Below, in pieces: positions 42,286-50,893 of a DNA stretch of 64,000 bases; the first letter of the stretch is position 1, and the number at the start of each line of letters is the position of its first letter. The notes beneath the pieces were generated by a model. That model was not told the origin of the DNA, made no database searches, and was given only the letters and a program-made list of their open reading frames with translations. A program made the translations under genes and the position numbers. The DNA is from MWDV01 sp002070715. Its GTDB lineage: Bacteria; Verrucomicrobiota; Verrucomicrobiia; Limisphaerales; MWDV01. The stretch covers positions 13,779 through 77,778 of the forward strand of contig DAONTI010000020.1 of NCBI GenBank assembly GCA_035411585.1, read 5' to 3'.

Positions 42286-44970
42286 CTATCGCTGGCGCAG
42301 CCGGTAGAAAGCGGGGCTGTTGGTCGCCGCGTCCGCCACCCAAAACTGCAAGCCTTCCGGCGGCAATGCCAGGTTGGTGGCCACCGCATGCCAATCATGC
42401 AAATTGGTCGAACGCTGGAGGTCGTAGCGATAGGCGGGCAACCCGACGAAGGTCAGCCCAACTTGATTGCTGGCCACAACCAAGTCTTGGAAAAAACCCT
42501 CCGCCACCCCCACCCAGATGAACAACTCGGCGGTGGCCGTGCCGCCTTGACCATCGCTCACGGTGTAAGTCAGGCAATCATGGGCTCCCCCCGAACGGCC
42601 GGGCAACGGAGTGTAATGGATATGGGTGGTATTGGTGACGACCGTTGCCCCCAGCCGGCTGGGCCCGATGGCAACCAAAGTGAGCGGGTCCCCGTCCGCG
42701 TCGTAGGTATGCGCCAGCAACTCGGCGATGGATAGGGATAATTCACCTCCCGGCGCCCGCCAGAAATGCGCGGCCCAGGCCTCCGGAGGATCGTTGACCG
42801 GCAGAACGGTCAGCGTGACCGTGCCCGTGGCCATCAACGTGCCATCCGTCACCACGTAACGGAAACTGGCCAACCCATGAAAATTCGTCGCCGGTTGGTA
42901 AAAAATGTTGGTGCCTTGAATCACCGCCGTCCCGGTCGTGGGGTAGCCAACACTATGCAACCCCAACGGATCGCCATTCAAATCCACGTCGTTGACCAGC
43001 ACCGGCAGCAGCCGCGGCGTGTCTTCGAGAACCACAAACGCGTCGTCCGCCGCCACCGGCCGCAGATTGAGCTGATGCGCCACCGCAAAAACTTCGCTCG
43101 CTTCCATGGCAAACCGGAAGACCTGCAGGTCGTCCAGTTGTCCGGCAAAGAATTGATTGGGAAACTGATTGGCCCCCAGCAGCGTGGGGTTGCGGCTCGT
43201 TTTCTTGGCGGAGGCATCCACCGAACCGGCCAGCACGCCATTCGTGTAGAAGCGGCAGCCCTTCGTTGTGCCCGCTTGAAATGTCACTGCCACATGCTGC
43301 CATTGGCCGATCTGCAGTTTGGCGGGAACCGTATGATCCTTGATGCCCGGCGTGGTAAATCTCAATCCCGTGCCGCTCGTCTTGAACGCAAACGCATCGG
43401 ATTCCCCCAGAATGCCGCGCTCCCCGGTCAGATCGGTGGGATAAATCCAGGCTGCAATCGTCAGCGTGTCGCCGAGTGACAGATTGGGCGCGAGCGCATG
43501 ATCGTCCTCGCCATCCAACGCCAACGCCGTGCCGGTGTGTCCTGCCGCCCAGGTCGCGCCATTGAACAGGCGGGCGTGGTTGCCGTAACCGGCGGCATCA
43601 AACGCCGTGTCCCCCTGCCCTTCGTCGCACCGCCAGAGAGCCGCCAAAGGTCCCGGGGGCGGCGGCCACTCAATCACCGGAAGCAGCAAAGTCGTTTCCG
43701 CCCACGCGCCCGCTGCATCCGTCACCCGGACGATAAATTCGTTGGTACCCATGTCCCCGGATCGCGGCACCCCCGTCAACGCGCCGTCCGCCGCCACGTT
43801 GAGCCAATCCGGGCCGCTTCTTTTTTGGAAAGTCATTGTGTCCATCCAACGGGGATTCAGATCGAGCGCAAAATCCGCGAGGGTCCGATTGGTGTAGGCC
43901 ATGTCCACGCCCGCCGGAGAAAAACGGAGCGGATTGGCAACAAACTGGGGCGGAGTATTTGAGAGGGGCGGCCAGGCGAACACGTTTTCCAGGAAATCCC
44001 CCGCCGCCGCGCCGTTCGTGACCACATATCCCTCCACAGTTCGATTGCTGGTCAACACGGTGTCCTCTCCCACCACCGAGGCGTACAATCCCCACCATTC
44101 GGAAGCGTACCCGTCAAAACCACTTCCCGAAGTGTAAACGGAGGAAACGTCAATGCTCGTGTGAGCGCCTTGGGAGACGTGCCTATCCAAGCCGAGATTG
44201 GCCACCTGCCGTGGCGAGGCGTTGGTGCCATCGAGGGGAATGGTCCGTTCCTCTCCGCCGGTATGAAACAGCGCCTTCTCCGGCCACAAATGCAGATACA
44301 ACTTGCCCGCCTGCCACGGCGGCAGCCCCGCCAGGTTCGGGGCCGTGGCCGTGGGGTCCGCCGCCACAAAAAACGCGTTTGTCACCGCGATACAGGTCGC
44401 AATGTGATTGTCGTGGCCGTATTCCCCCCGCGCATCGTGGGTGACAATGATGTCCGGACGGTAGCGCCGGATTTGCTCGGCCACATAATTGATGGCGCGT
44501 TGGCGGCCCTCGGCGACGTCGTTGGTGCCGTTCAAACCAGTGGGCCCCTGCCCCGCGCCATCGGCCCACCAATCCCAGGTCAGATCAATCTTGTTCGGGT
44601 AGGGATTGGTGGCCAGCGAGCCGGAGGGAATATCCTTGAACCGGAGGAACAACGGTTCGTAACGGAAACCGTAAATCCACGCGGCTTCGCGCAATTCCTG
44701 CTCGCGCGTGAGCATCATCTGGGGCCCGCGCCAGTCGCCGCTGGTCATGGAAAGCAGCAGGGCCGGCGTGCGGACAACAAGGTTGTAATACGGCATCGTT
44801 CCCCCGAAGAAAATCCCTTCGTCGTCCGGATGCGCGTTGACGAACAACACCGTGATTTTGTCCGGCGGCGACTGCCAATCGTGCGCGCCCGCCGTCAATG
44901 CCACGACCAGCCACCCGATCATCCCGATAAAAGGCACGCGGGCGACCCGTAATGAGGAAGCGAATGACAC
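42286..44970 (-). CDS. Secreted PIG-L/LmbE-type deacetylase with Ig-like, LamG and cadherin-like domains
   Basis: 894 residues from GTG 44970; an ATG at residue 17 is an alternative start. Signal peptide MIGWLVVALTAGA. Residues ~38-330: PIG-L/LmbE zinc deacetylase domain with metal motif VNAHPDDEGIFFGG and VTHDARGEYGHDNH. Then a putative Ig domain (~340-440, PPQFVANPLRFSPAG), a LamG/concanavalin-like domain (~450-650, LWRCDEGQGDTAFDAAGYGNHA, LTIAAWIYPTD, WQHVAVTF, GQLDDLQVF), and two cadherin-like repeats (RPVAADDAFVVLEDTP, FHGLASFRYVVTDG; then TYDADGDPLTLV, DCLTYTVSDG). The C-terminus is YDLQRSTNLHDWHAV ... FYRLRQR. Likely an extracellular or surface N-deacetylase acting on amino sugars; substrate unknown. 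Confidence 0.88.
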   Translation of the reverse strand: MSFASSLRVARVPFIGMIGWLVVALTAGAHDWQSPPDKITVLFVNAHPDDEGIFFGGTMPYYNLVVRTPALLLSMTSGDWRGPQMMLTREQELREAAWIYGFRYEPLFLRFKDIPSGSLATNPYPNKIDLTWDWWADGAGQGPTGLNGTNDVAEGRQRAINYVAEQIRRYRPDIIVTHDARGEYGHDNHIATCIAVTNAFFVAADPTATAPNLAGLPPWQAGKLYLHLWPEKALFHTGGEERTIPLDGTNASPRQVANLGLDRHVSQGAHTSIDVSSVYTSGSGFDGYASEWWGLYASVVGEDTVLTSNRTVEGYVVTNGAAAGDFLENVFAWPPLSNTPPQFVANPLRFSPAGVDMAYTNRTLADFALDLNPRWMDTMTFQKRSGPDWLNVAADGALTGVPRSGDMGTNEFIVRVTDAAGAWAETTLLLPVIEWPPPPGPLAALWRCDEGQGDTAFDAAGYGNHARLFNGATWAAGHTGTALALDGEDDHALAPNLSLGDTLTIAAWIYPTDLTGERGILGESDAFAFKTSGTGLRFTTPGIKDHTVPAKLQIGQWQHVAVTFQAGTTKGCRFYTNGVLAGSVDASAKKTSRNPTLLGANQFPNQFFAGQLDDLQVFRFAMEASEVFAVAHQLNLRPVAADDAFVVLEDTPRLLPVLVNDVDLNGDPLGLHSVGYPTTGTAVIQGTNIFYQPATNFHGLASFRYVVTDGTLMATGTVTLTVLPVNDPPEAWAAHFWRAPGGELSLSIAELLAHTYDADGDPLTLVAIGPSRLGATVVTNTTHIHYTPLPGRSGGAHDCLTYTVSDGQGGTATAELFIWVGVAEGFFQDLVVASNQVGLTFVGLPAYRYDLQRSTNLHDWHAVATNLALPPEGLQFWVADAATNSPAFYRLRQR

Positions 44971-44984
44971 GGTTGACCAATAGC

Positions 44985-45455
44985 TCAGGAAGGGGAACTC
45001 ACTTCAGTTGCCGGCGTGCCGTCAGCTGAACGTAGATGCCGGAAATGACGCGCGACCCAGAACAGATAGAACGGCGTCACTATCCAGTAATGCAGGGCCA
45101 ATAATACGCATCCCAACCACATCATCAGCCCGGGGCGCACCCGGTCCAGGATGCTGCTGCGAAAAACCTCGCCGATGGAAAACGCATTAACATACGGCAT
45201 CAAGTTGTTGTAGGGCCCCACCGCCGTGCCGCAATGAGGACAGAACCATGCCCCGGGAGACTGGGTGATGGAGCAACGCAGACAGGTCGGCGGGGTGGCC
45301 GGATCTTGCATCAGGACCTCGATTTCTTCCGCCCAAGGGTCCGGGGTCGCCGGGGCGGCCCGCACCCAATGCGCCAAGCAGCGGATAAATCCGAAGGTGA
45401 TCAAGAGAACACCACTCGCCAATAATCCGTCGAGATGGTCCAACTCCATCCGCAT
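44985..45455 (-). CDS. Small membrane protein with zinc ribbon
   Basis: 156 residues from ATG 45455. A membrane helix near the N-terminus (GLLASGVLLITFGFIRCLAHW) precedes a zinc ribbon CLRCSITQSPGAWFCPHCG (CxxC...CxxC). A further hydrophobic segment (GLMMWLGCVLLALHYWIVTPFYLFWVARHF) may form one or two helices. A domain of this kind sits at the membrane face, but no function is known. It is 14 bases upstream of the PIG-L gene on the same strand. Confidence 0.75.
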   Translation of the reverse strand: MRMELDHLDGLLASGVLLITFGFIRCLAHWVRAAPATPDPWAEEIEVLMQDPATPPTCLRCSITQSPGAWFCPHCGTAVGPYNNLMPYVNAFSIGEVFRSSILDRVRPGLMMWLGCVLLALHYWIVTPFYLFWVARHFRHLRSADGTPATEVSSPS

Positions 45456-45637
45456 TCGGAAAGAGAATACCCCATCGCCGCCGGTCGGTAAAGCGGAATG
45501 TATCCGCCTGACGGGGCGTCTCCGGCGCAAGCCCATGACTGAAACCGGGGGCCAACCCGCCGCGCGTCGGGAAAGAGAAACGCCGGTGGATTCAATTTCG
45601 GTTTTCGGATGACGGGCGCTCTGTGTAGCCTCCGCCC

Positions 45638-47041
45638 ATGCTCAACTACATCTGGCTCGCTCTGGTGGTCGGGGCCGTGATCATCGGTGGGTGGACCAAC
45701 CAGTTGAAGGAAGTCACCGACCGCAGTCTGGAGATGGCCAAATATGCCGTGGTGGACATTGCCCTGCCGCTGGTCGGGATCATGGCGCTGTGGCTCGGCA
45801 TCATGCGGTTGGCCGAACGCGCCGGATTGGTGGCGTTGCTCGCGCGTCTGTTGCGGCCGCTGTTGCGCCGGTTGTTCGCCGACGTGCCGCCCGATCACCC
45901 CGCCATGGGGTCCATGTTGATGAACATGGCCGCCAACATCCTGGGCCTGGGCAATGCGGCCACCCCGCTCGGACTGCGCGCCATGGCGGATCTAGAAACC
46001 CTTAATCCGCGTCCGGGCACCGCCACGAACGCCATGTGTACCTTCCTCGCCATCAACACCGGCTCGATTCAACTCATCCCCGTGACCGCCATCGCCATTC
46101 TGGCGGCGAACCAGTCGGTCAATCCCACCGCCATTGTGGGCACCGCGTTGATCGCGACGGCGTGCGGCGCGACCTGGGCCGTTACCACAGCCAAGGTGCT
46201 CGAAAAATTGCCGTGGTTCCGTCTGCCGTCCCTGCCCGCCCCGCCTTCCGATCCCTCCGGCGATACAGCAGCGGAGACCGAAAGCGAAACCGAAAAGACC
46301 GCCAACAATCGCCAACAGACGTCGCCAGCCCAACCAGAGAACCGGCAGGCCGTCGTCAAGGAAGCCGCCTCGTTGCAGCCCTTGTCTGCGTGGCGGATGA
46401 CGGTGTTGGTGGTGTTTCTACTGTTTTTCGCCGGGCTGTTTGTCTATCTGGCTTTCCCCGGAGTCTTCGGGCGGGAACTGTCGGAAGCGGCCGCCAGTCA
46501 GACGGTCTTTGTGCGAGTGGTGGGCGCCATCTCCCTGCTGTCAGTGCCCTTCATGCTTTCCATTTTTCCGCTCTACGCGGCGCTGCGGGGCGTGAAAATT
46601 TACGAAGAATTCGTGGACGGCGCGAAAGAAGGCTTTGAAGTGGCGGTTCGCATTATCCCCTACCTGGTGGCCATTCTGGTGGCCATAGGCATGTTCCGCG
46701 CCGCAGGGGGGATAGATTTATTGAGCCGGGCCCTCGCGCCGGCGTTGCAGGCGGTTGGCTTTCCCACCGATCTGCTGCCGTTGGTGCTGATGCGTCCTTT
46801 GAGCGGCAGCGGCACGCTGGGCATTTTCACCGAGCTGGTGAAGCAATTCGGGCCCGACAGCCTGATCGCGCGGATGGGCGGCACCATCTTTGGGAGCACA
46901 GAAACGACCTTTTACGTGCTGGCGGTGTACTTCGGGTCCGTAGGCATCAAACGCACCCGCCACGCCGTGCTGACCGGTTTGAGCACGGATTTGGTGGCCG
47001 TGGTGGTGGCCATCATCGTCTGCCGGTTGATGTTCGGCTGA
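45638..47041 (+). CDS. SpmA-SpmB fusion (nucleoside recognition domain membrane protein)
   Basis: 467-residue membrane protein that fuses the two spore maturation proteins of Bacillus. Residues ~1-195 are SpmA-like (MLNYIWLALVVGAVIIGGWTNQ, NMAANILGLGNAATPLGLRAM, NAMCTFLAINTGSIQLIP). A polar linker ~200-255 rich in Ser, Glu and Thr follows, then ~255-467 is SpmB-like (VDGAKEGFEVAVRIIPYLVAIL, LMRPLSGSGTLGIFTELVKQF, FGSTETTFYVLAVYFGSVG). Both halves contain the Gate/nucleoside-recognition motif. Non-sporulating bacteria often carry such a fusion; transported substrate and role are unknown. ATG 45638 gives the normal N-terminus. Confidence 0.93.
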   Translation: MLNYIWLALVVGAVIIGGWTNQLKEVTDRSLEMAKYAVVDIALPLVGIMALWLGIMRLAERAGLVALLARLLRPLLRRLFADVPPDHPAMGSMLMNMAANILGLGNAATPLGLRAMADLETLNPRPGTATNAMCTFLAINTGSIQLIPVTAIAILAANQSVNPTAIVGTALIATACGATWAVTTAKVLEKLPWFRLPSLPAPPSDPSGDTAAETESETEKTANNRQQTSPAQPENRQAVVKEAASLQPLSAWRMTVLVVFLLFFAGLFVYLAFPGVFGRELSEAAASQTVFVRVVGAISLLSVPFMLSIFPLYAALRGVKIYEEFVDGAKEGFEVAVRIIPYLVAILVAIGMFRAAGGIDLLSRALAPALQAVGFPTDLLPLVLMRPLSGSGTLGIFTELVKQFGPDSLIARMGGTIFGSTETTFYVLAVYFGSVGIKRTRHAVLTGLSTDLVAVVVAIIVCRLMFG

Positions 47042-47064
47042 ACCGCCCGGCGACCCGGGGAGTG

Positions 47065-47649
47065 TTATTCTTTTTCGTACACCAACACCCGGGCGGGCGG
47101 CACGTTGAGCCAGACGACGTCCGAATGAATGATCCGGAAAGCCGTCCGCTCCGGCGGCTGACCGTTGCGGAGGTGATAGGTGTATTGAATCCAGCGTCCC
47201 GCGGGCGGCAACAACGCATGGATTTGCCGGGCGATGGAGGCGGTGTCCGCCGCAGAAAAATGTCGCAACGGCAGGCTGGAAACCACCGTGCCGATCCCCT
47301 CGCCCACGCCCAACGCCCGATGCGTCAGGGTGAACAGTTCCCGGGCGTCGCCCTGGATGATCCGGGCACGGGGAAACCGGCCCCGCAAGAGGGCCGCCAG
47401 CGCCGGGGTGGTTTCAATGGCCAGCAATTGTTCCGGCGCAATGCCCCGGTCAAACAAAGCCTCGGTCACCGCCCCCGTGCCGGGCCCCAGTTCCAACACA
47501 CAATTCCCCATCGCCGGCAGCGGCGCCCAGTCGGCCAGAACGCGGGCAAGCCGCTGCGAACTGGGCGCGATGGCCCCGATGCACTTGGGCGCATGGAACC
47601 ATTGTTCCAGCAACACCGGTGTATCCAACAGTTTGCTTAAAAAACTCAT
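47065..47649 (-). CDS. SAM-dependent methyltransferase (phospholipid or rRNA methylase-like)
   Basis: 194 residues. Class I SAM-binding fold: CVLELGPGTGAVTEALF (motif I), LAIETTPALAALL, ARIIQGDAREL, VVSSLPLRHFS. The N-terminal IGAIAPSSQRLARVLA is characteristic of the PmtA-type phospholipid N-methyltransferases and relatives of KsgA dimethylases. The NLPY/SLPL motif IV reads SSLPLRHF, favouring the phospholipid methylase subfamily. Substrate not proven. A perfect 7-bp GC hairpin (GCCGCCG at 47661-47667 with CGGCGGC at 47677-47683) lies just upstream, between it and pyrB. Confidence 0.8.
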   Translation of the reverse strand: MSFLSKLLDTPVLLEQWFHAPKCIGAIAPSSQRLARVLADWAPLPAMGNCVLELGPGTGAVTEALFDRGIAPEQLLAIETTPALAALLRGRFPRARIIQGDARELFTLTHRALGVGEGIGTVVSSLPLRHFSAADTASIARQIHALLPPAGRWIQYTYHLRNGQPPERTAFRIIHSDVVWLNVPPARVLVYEKE

Positions 47650-47733
47650 GCTAGATTCGCGCCGCCGACCGGTGGCCGGCGGCTTCGCGCGCCCCGCTTA
47701 AAGAAAATCCAAGGAAACACAGGTCGGAGAATT

Positions 47734-48675
47734 TCAGCCCTCGATCTCTTGCGGCCCTTTGCCGCCGTTGACAAGGAACAACGCGGCCATGCGCACCGCC
47801 AAGCCGTTGGTGACCTGCTCCAAGATCACTGAGCGACCGCTGTCGGCGATGTCGCTGTCAATTTCCACGCCGCGATTGATCGGGCCGGGATGCATAATCA
47901 GGGCGTCGGGCTTGGTCATGGCCAGGCGGGTCTGATTAAGCCCAAACAAGGTCGTGTATTCGTTGATGCCGGGGAACATCGTCTTGCGCTGGCGTTCATG
48001 TTGAATGCGCAGGAGGTTGATCACATCCGCCTCCCGGATGGCTTCCTCGACGTTGTACGTCACGCGACAACCCATTTGTTCAAACGTGCGCGGAACGAGG
48101 GTGGAAGGCCCGCACAACGTGACGTTCGCCCCGAGTTTGGTCAACGCCCAGATATCCGAGCGCGCCACCCGGCTGTAGAGGACATCGCCCAGAATCGTCA
48201 CGTTCAACCCGGCCACGCGGCCTTTTTTCTCGCGAATGGTGAAGGTGTCCAGAAGGGCTTGGGTGGGATGCTCGTGCGCGCCGTCCCCGGCGTTGATGAC
48301 GTGGGCGTCGAGCACGCGCGACAAAAAATGCGGCGCGCCAGCGGCGGTGTGGCGCATGACGATGAAATCCACATTCAACGCCTCCAGATTGCGCGCGGTG
48401 TCTTTGAGGGTTTCCCCCTTTTTCAAGGACGAGGCTTCGGCGGTGAAATTGATGATGTCGGCGGAGAGCCGCTGCTCGGAAAGTTCAAAACTGGTGCGGG
48501 TGCGGGTGGACGGCTCCACGAACAGGTTGACGACGGTTTTGCCCCGGAGCGCGGGCACTTTCTTGATGGTCCGCTCGCCCACCGCCTTGAAGGCCCGGGC
48601 GGTGTCCAGAACCGTGTTGATTTCCTCGACGGTGAGGGATTCGATGTCCAAGAGGTGTTGACGGGTCCAGCTCAT
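47734..48675 (-). CDS. pyrB: Aspartate carbamoyltransferase, catalytic subunit
   Basis: Second step of pyrimidine synthesis: carbamoyl phosphate plus aspartate to carbamoyl aspartate. 313 residues. Carbamoyl-phosphate site FVEPSTRTRTSFE near 53-65, the 80s loop with SLKKGETLKDT, HPTQALLD near 138, LRIQHERQRK for aspartate binding, and the C-terminal MHPGPINRGVEI. Its start overlaps the pyrR stop (ATGA), giving a coupled pyrR-pyrB operon. pyrC, often the third gene, does not follow: 84 bases later a methyltransferase begins. No pyrI is present. Confidence 0.97.
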   Translation of the reverse strand: MSWTRQHLLDIESLTVEEINTVLDTARAFKAVGERTIKKVPALRGKTVVNLFVEPSTRTRTSFELSEQRLSADIINFTAEASSLKKGETLKDTARNLEALNVDFIVMRHTAAGAPHFLSRVLDAHVINAGDGAHEHPTQALLDTFTIREKKGRVAGLNVTILGDVLYSRVARSDIWALTKLGANVTLCGPSTLVPRTFEQMGCRVTYNVEEAIREADVINLLRIQHERQRKTMFPGINEYTTLFGLNQTRLAMTKPDALIMHPGPINRGVEIDSDIADSGRSVILEQVTNGLAVRMAALFLVNGGKGPQEIEG

Positions 48676-49205
48676 GGTTTTTGGAGCACGACGGAATCCG
48701 CCGCGCCAGTTTCACTGAAGTTGACACGAACGACTTCGGCATGCGCGGTGGGCACATTTTTGCCGACGAAATCCGCCTTGATGGGCAATTCCCGGTGGCC
48801 ACGGTCAATGAGCACCGCCAGTTGAATGCGCTGGGGCCGGCCAAAATCATTGAGGGCGTCCATGGCCGCGCGAATCGTCCGTCCGCTGAACAACACGTCA
48901 TCCACCAACACGACCGTTTTTCCGGTGACATCGAAGGGAATCAGCGTCGGTTGCAATCGGGGCGCAACCCGGTGATTCAAATCATCGCGGTGCAAACTGA
49001 CGTCCAGCGCCCCGGTCGGCACGGGATGGGCCCAAAGCCCGGTGAGGATTTCCTGAAGGCGTTGGGCCAGCAAGACGCCGCCCCGTTGGATGCCGACAAT
49101 GGCCACCGCCGCCGAGTCTTCATTCGACTCGGCCACTTCGTGCGCAATCCGCGTGAGCGCCCGCTGGATGGCTGGGGCATTGAGGAGCGTGATGGTGTCA
49201 GACAT
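48672..49205 (-). CDS. pyrR: Bifunctional pyr operon regulator / uracil phosphoribosyltransferase PyrR
   Basis: 177 residues from ATG 49205 (MSDTITLLNAPAIQRALTR). The PRPP-binding motif is TVVLVDDVLFSGRTIRAAMDAL. Other family parts are IVGIQRGGVLLAQRL, DVSLHRDDL and LIDRGHRELPIKADFVGKN. In Firmicutes PyrR binds pyr mRNA and causes attenuation; here it is translationally coupled to pyrB, but no clear binding loop plus terminator pair is seen upstream. An upstream ATG at 49235 is possible but gives a non-family extension. Confidence 0.95.
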   Translation of the reverse strand: MSDTITLLNAPAIQRALTRIAHEVAESNEDSAAVAIVGIQRGGVLLAQRLQEILTGLWAHPVPTGALDVSLHRDDLNHRVAPRLQPTLIPFDVTGKTVVLVDDVLFSGRTIRAAMDALNDFGRPQRIQLAVLIDRGHRELPIKADFVGKNVPTAHAEVVRVNFSETGAADSVVLQKP

Positions 49206-49325
49206 AGAAAGAACAAATCGGTCCAGGTCGGTCATCCCTCTGGTTTAAGCTTGGCTTCATGATTTCCTTGGGGATCCCCGTCGGATTCGAGAAGAGATTC
49301 GAGGCGGCGTTTACAGGGTTGCGGG

Positions 49326-49550
49326 TTAATTGTCCGCCGAGGCGCGGGCTTGTCGCGCCCGCCGCCAGGCGGCGCGATGTTTGACAATCCAGTCCGTCAG
49401 CGCCCGTTCGAACCCGATATCGTGACCGGCCTTTTCGGATTCGATCCATTTGTGCTTGAGGATTTCCTCCCGTTCGGCCTGAAATTCTTGGTAAAGCGAC
49501 GATCGGCGAACTAACTCGCTGCCGCTCAAGTATTTCGTGTCATCCGCCAT
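49326..49550 (-). CDS. Small conserved hypothetical protein
   Basis: 74 residues from ATG 49550 (MADDTKYLSGSELVRRSSLY). Highly charged, helical, with ILKHKWIESEKAGHDIGFERAL and DWIVKHRAAWRRAR, which resembles a short conserved module seen in many bacterial genomes next to regulatory or repair genes. No catalytic motif and no membrane segment. The frame remains open to 49592, but the ATG at 49550 gives the more family-like start. It lies between pyrR and mrp on the same strand; no function assigned. Confidence 0.65.
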   Translation of the reverse strand: MADDTKYLSGSELVRRSSLYQEFQAEREEILKHKWIESEKAGHDIGFERALTDWIVKHRAAWRRARQARASADN

Positions 49551-49687
49551 AGGACCCATTCCATCTTGGTTTGCTGCCAACCCTAATTTCACGCCCCACC
49601 GTTGACAAGCGAAAGCTACGCCAAGGCATCCCGGAGGGCAAAGATTTCCGCTCCGTCACCGCCTGGCCACCGTCCGGCGCAACCGCT

Positions 49688-50737
49688 TTACGCAAACGCT
49701 TGTTGAATGCTTTTTGCAATGCTGATAAAAGCGCGGGCCGCCGGTTGATCCGGCGCGGCCACCACCGCCGGCACGCCGCGATCCCCGCCCTCCCGGATTT
49801 CCAGGTAAAGCGGAATCTCGCCCAAAAACGGCAGCCCCTGTCGTCCGGCTTCCGCCTGGCCGCCTCCGTGTCCAAAAATTTCCACGCGCTCCCCGCCCGG
49901 CGCGGTGAAATAACTCATGTTCTCGATCAACCCCGTGATGGGCACGTTCACCTTTTGAAACATGGCAATCCCCTTGCGCACTACCCCCAACGACGCCTCT
50001 TGCGGCGTGGTGACGATGATCCCGCCATCCAGCGGCACGGTCTGACAGAGCGAAAGCTGTGCGTCCCCCGTGCCCGGCGGCAGGTCCACCAGCAAATAAT
50101 CCAACTCCCCCCAATCCACCGAGGAAAAGAATTGCTGGATGGTTTTCACAATCATCGGCCCGCGCCAGATCACCGGTTGATGATCGTCCACCAAAAAACC
50201 GATGCTCATGAGCTTCACCTCATGCTGCACGGGGGGCACCATTTTATCGTCAGGGCTGAGGGTCGGGCGCTCGCGCGTGCCCATCATCAGGGGAATGCTG
50301 GGCCCGTAAATGTCGCAATCCAGCAGGCCAACACGCGCGCCCAGATGCCGCAGGGCGCACGCCAGATTAACGGCCACGGTGGATTTGCCCACGCCGCCTT
50401 TGCCGCTGGCCACCGCCAAGATGCGGGCCACGCCGGGCACCCGGTTCTGATCCGCCCACGGATCCGGCCCGCCCGCTCCAGCCGGCGCTCCGGATTGGCT
50501 GACCTCCACCACCGCCGTCCGTACGCCCGGCAACCCCTGCAATACGCGTTCGCAATCCTCTTTCAGTTGCCGCGCCACGTCGGGATTGGCGGTGGTCAAT
50601 TGCAGTTCCACCCGAACCGCGCCCTCGGCGGCGGCGATCTGGCGAATCAGCCCAAAGGAAACGATATCGCGCGAGTAGCCGGGATATTTGACGGCTTTCA
50701 GCGCGTTCCGGATGTCATCTTGCGAAGGCATGGTCAT
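49688..50737 (-). CDS. mrp: Mrp/ApbC-type P-loop iron-sulfur carrier ATPase
   Basis: 349 residues from ATG 50737; a second ATG follows two codons later. N-terminal MIP18/DUF59 domain (~7-95, IRNALKAVKYPGYSRDIVSFG, VARQLKEDCERVL), then the Mrp ATPase domain with the deviant Walker A ASGKGGVGKSTVAVNLA, LLDCDIYGPSIPLMMG, DYLLVDLPPGTGDAQLSL and ENMSYFTAP. The family usually has CxxC just after ENMS to bridge an Fe-S cluster; here that position reads FTAPGGERVEIFGHGGG without cysteines. Some alphaproteobacterial ApbC proteins are similar. The minus-strand frame continues far upstream, antisense to the protease gene, but the family ends at this start. Confidence 0.93.
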   Translation of the reverse strand: MTMPSQDDIRNALKAVKYPGYSRDIVSFGLIRQIAAAEGAVRVELQLTTANPDVARQLKEDCERVLQGLPGVRTAVVEVSQSGAPAGAGGPDPWADQNRVPGVARILAVASGKGGVGKSTVAVNLACALRHLGARVGLLDCDIYGPSIPLMMGTRERPTLSPDDKMVPPVQHEVKLMSIGFLVDDHQPVIWRGPMIVKTIQQFFSSVDWGELDYLLVDLPPGTGDAQLSLCQTVPLDGGIIVTTPQEASLGVVRKGIAMFQKVNVPITGLIENMSYFTAPGGERVEIFGHGGGQAEAGRQGLPFLGEIPLYLEIREGGDRGVPAVVAAPDQPAARAFISIAKSIQQAFA

Positions 50738-50893
50738 GCGTCCGTTCAAGATGCCAGCCTCCCGTTTGAACGCAAGTTTTGCGGCTCGCCGGCGGCGCGA
50801 ATTTCCGGCGCCGGACGAAAATGAAGGTTTCAGCACTGAACGAATCCCGCTAGACTGCGTCCAATCTGTGCTAAGATAAACCAGATAAAGCTC

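Noticed and set aside
49226..49246. A PyrR-binding loop upstream of pyrR (ACCAGAGGGATGACC)
   Set aside because: Only partly like the CCAGAGAGG consensus, with no anti-terminator/terminator pair next to it.
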